64,000 nucleotides of DNA, taken from Psilocybe azurescens (Eukaryota; Basidiomycota; Agaricomycetes; Agaricales; Agrocybaceae). The notes below the pieces were generated by a model. The model ran no database searches, was not told the origin of the DNA, and worked only from the letters and a program-made list of their open reading frames with translations. Numbering within the stretch: position 1 is the first letter of the stretch; every line of letters begins with the position of its first letter. Location: NCBI GenBank assembly GCA_023853785.1, contig JAJIRX010000515.1, positions 23,817-87,816 on the forward strand. The letters are read 5' to 3'. Below are positions 63,508 to 64,000 of this stretch, one piece after another. The position numbers and the translations under genes were made by a program.

Positions 63508-64000
63508 TGTTATGGACACTTTATTTTCTTTTGCTTTTCCTTTTTCTTTTCCTTTTCGTATATAAACCTTCCTGTCACATGATACAACATCATGTGATTG
63601 TTACAACAAGTCTTTTCTTTCTTTCTTTCCTTTTCTTTGTCATCCGTCACATCATTGATACATCATTGTATGTTCTGATGAACTTTGCTTTCCATCATAT
63701 CTATGAAACTCCATCATATCTTTGATGGACTTTCACTTCTATCTTTTATGAGTCTTACATCTTCGATGAACACTTGATCTGTTTCCTCTATTCTTATATA
63801 CATCTGCTGATGAACATTCAAACTTGTTTCAACTTGCTGTGCGGTTCATAGTATTTATACCAGGAAGGATCCACTGTATTCTTTAGCTAGTTCTTGAGAA
63901 TCTAACCTCCTCTTACTTGACACCGCTTGGAACTCGCTGTTCTTGACTACTTGACTGTTGGCTTTATCCACGCACGTGAATATAAGCTTGAAGTCGTAAC
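63508..64000 (+). repeat. Right LTR of the chromovirus, truncated by window end
   Basis: Same sequence as the left LTR apart from a few substitutions (for example TCTACG/TCTATG, GTGCAG/GTGCGG, CTGTCG/CTGTTG, AGTTGT/AGTCGT) and indels in pyrimidine runs. The window ends ...GTCGTAAC, one base before the expected terminal A. Confidence 0.92.

Larger units (their letters stand above)
57287..64000 (+). mobile_element. Ty3/Gypsy chromovirus, nearly complete, right end cut by window
   Basis: Two LTRs in direct orientation bound gag, protease, reverse transcriptase, RNase H, integrase and a chromodomain in the Ty3/Gypsy order. The integrase precedes the chromodomain and the reverse transcriptase box is YMDDI. 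The two LTRs differ by only about five substitutions over about 490 aligned bases plus small indels in T runs, so insertion is recent. Coding frames are nevertheless broken at many single-base sites and a few stops. An extra coding region lies between pol and the right LTR. Candidate 5-bp target duplication on the left is ATGTA. Confidence 0.92.

Overview
The window reads as nuclear DNA of a filamentous basidiomycete, most likely an Agaricomycete. Genes are split by short (about 40-75 nt) GT-AG introns, intergenic spaces are short, and the families fit: a DUF7137 protein, basidiomycete-type F-box proteins, a membrane P450, a DUF2264 protein, a secreted S41 peptidase and tandem small secreted proteins. 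No species is assigned.

Layout. 1-3031 (-): 14-TM-type MFS efflux pump, C-terminus off the left edge. 3.0-6.5 kb: no convincing gene. 6534-9000 (+): glucose-6-phosphate isomerase, seven exons. 9.3-11.6 kb (-): uncharacterised exons and an F-box protein. 11.9-12.2 kb: Ty3/Gypsy integrase relic. 12366-16129 (-): very long low-complexity Ser/Pro-rich protein, with possible 5' exons up to 16962. 17-21.4 kb: gene-poor. 21.4-26.4 kb: three tandem copies of a small secreted beta/gamma-crystallin-like gene with a co-duplicated spacer module; a hAT-type MITE sits in one spacer and its empty site survives in the sister spacer. 26627-27285 (+): DUF7137 protein. 28522-29784 (+): PEX13. 30816-31878 (-) and 33608-34744 (+): two short-chain dehydrogenases. 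35894-38016 (-): cytochrome P450. 39608-41117 (+): F-box/LRR-like protein. 41560-43623 (+): DUF2264 protein. About 45.4-48.67 kb (+): Ser/Thr-rich single-pass membrane protein. 48951-51949 (-): secreted S41 peptidase. 53.6-56.1 kb: internally deleted Copia element. 57287 to the right edge: a nearly complete young chromodomain Ty3/Gypsy element whose right LTR stops about one base short of its end at the window border.

The most pervasive unexpected pattern is technical or evolutionary. Many otherwise well-conserved coding regions (GPI, PEX13, an SDR, DUF2264, the membrane protein, the 12-16 kb gene and the young retroelement) are broken by isolated one-base length differences, nearly always in a short homopolymer. 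I read this mainly as uncorrected homopolymer errors in the assembly rather than wholesale pseudogenisation. The best biological leads are the secreted-protein array with its datable MITE insertion and the extra coding region between the pol gene and 3' LTR of the chromovirus. I found no CRISPR array, rRNA, convincing tRNA or clearly new multi-gene system.
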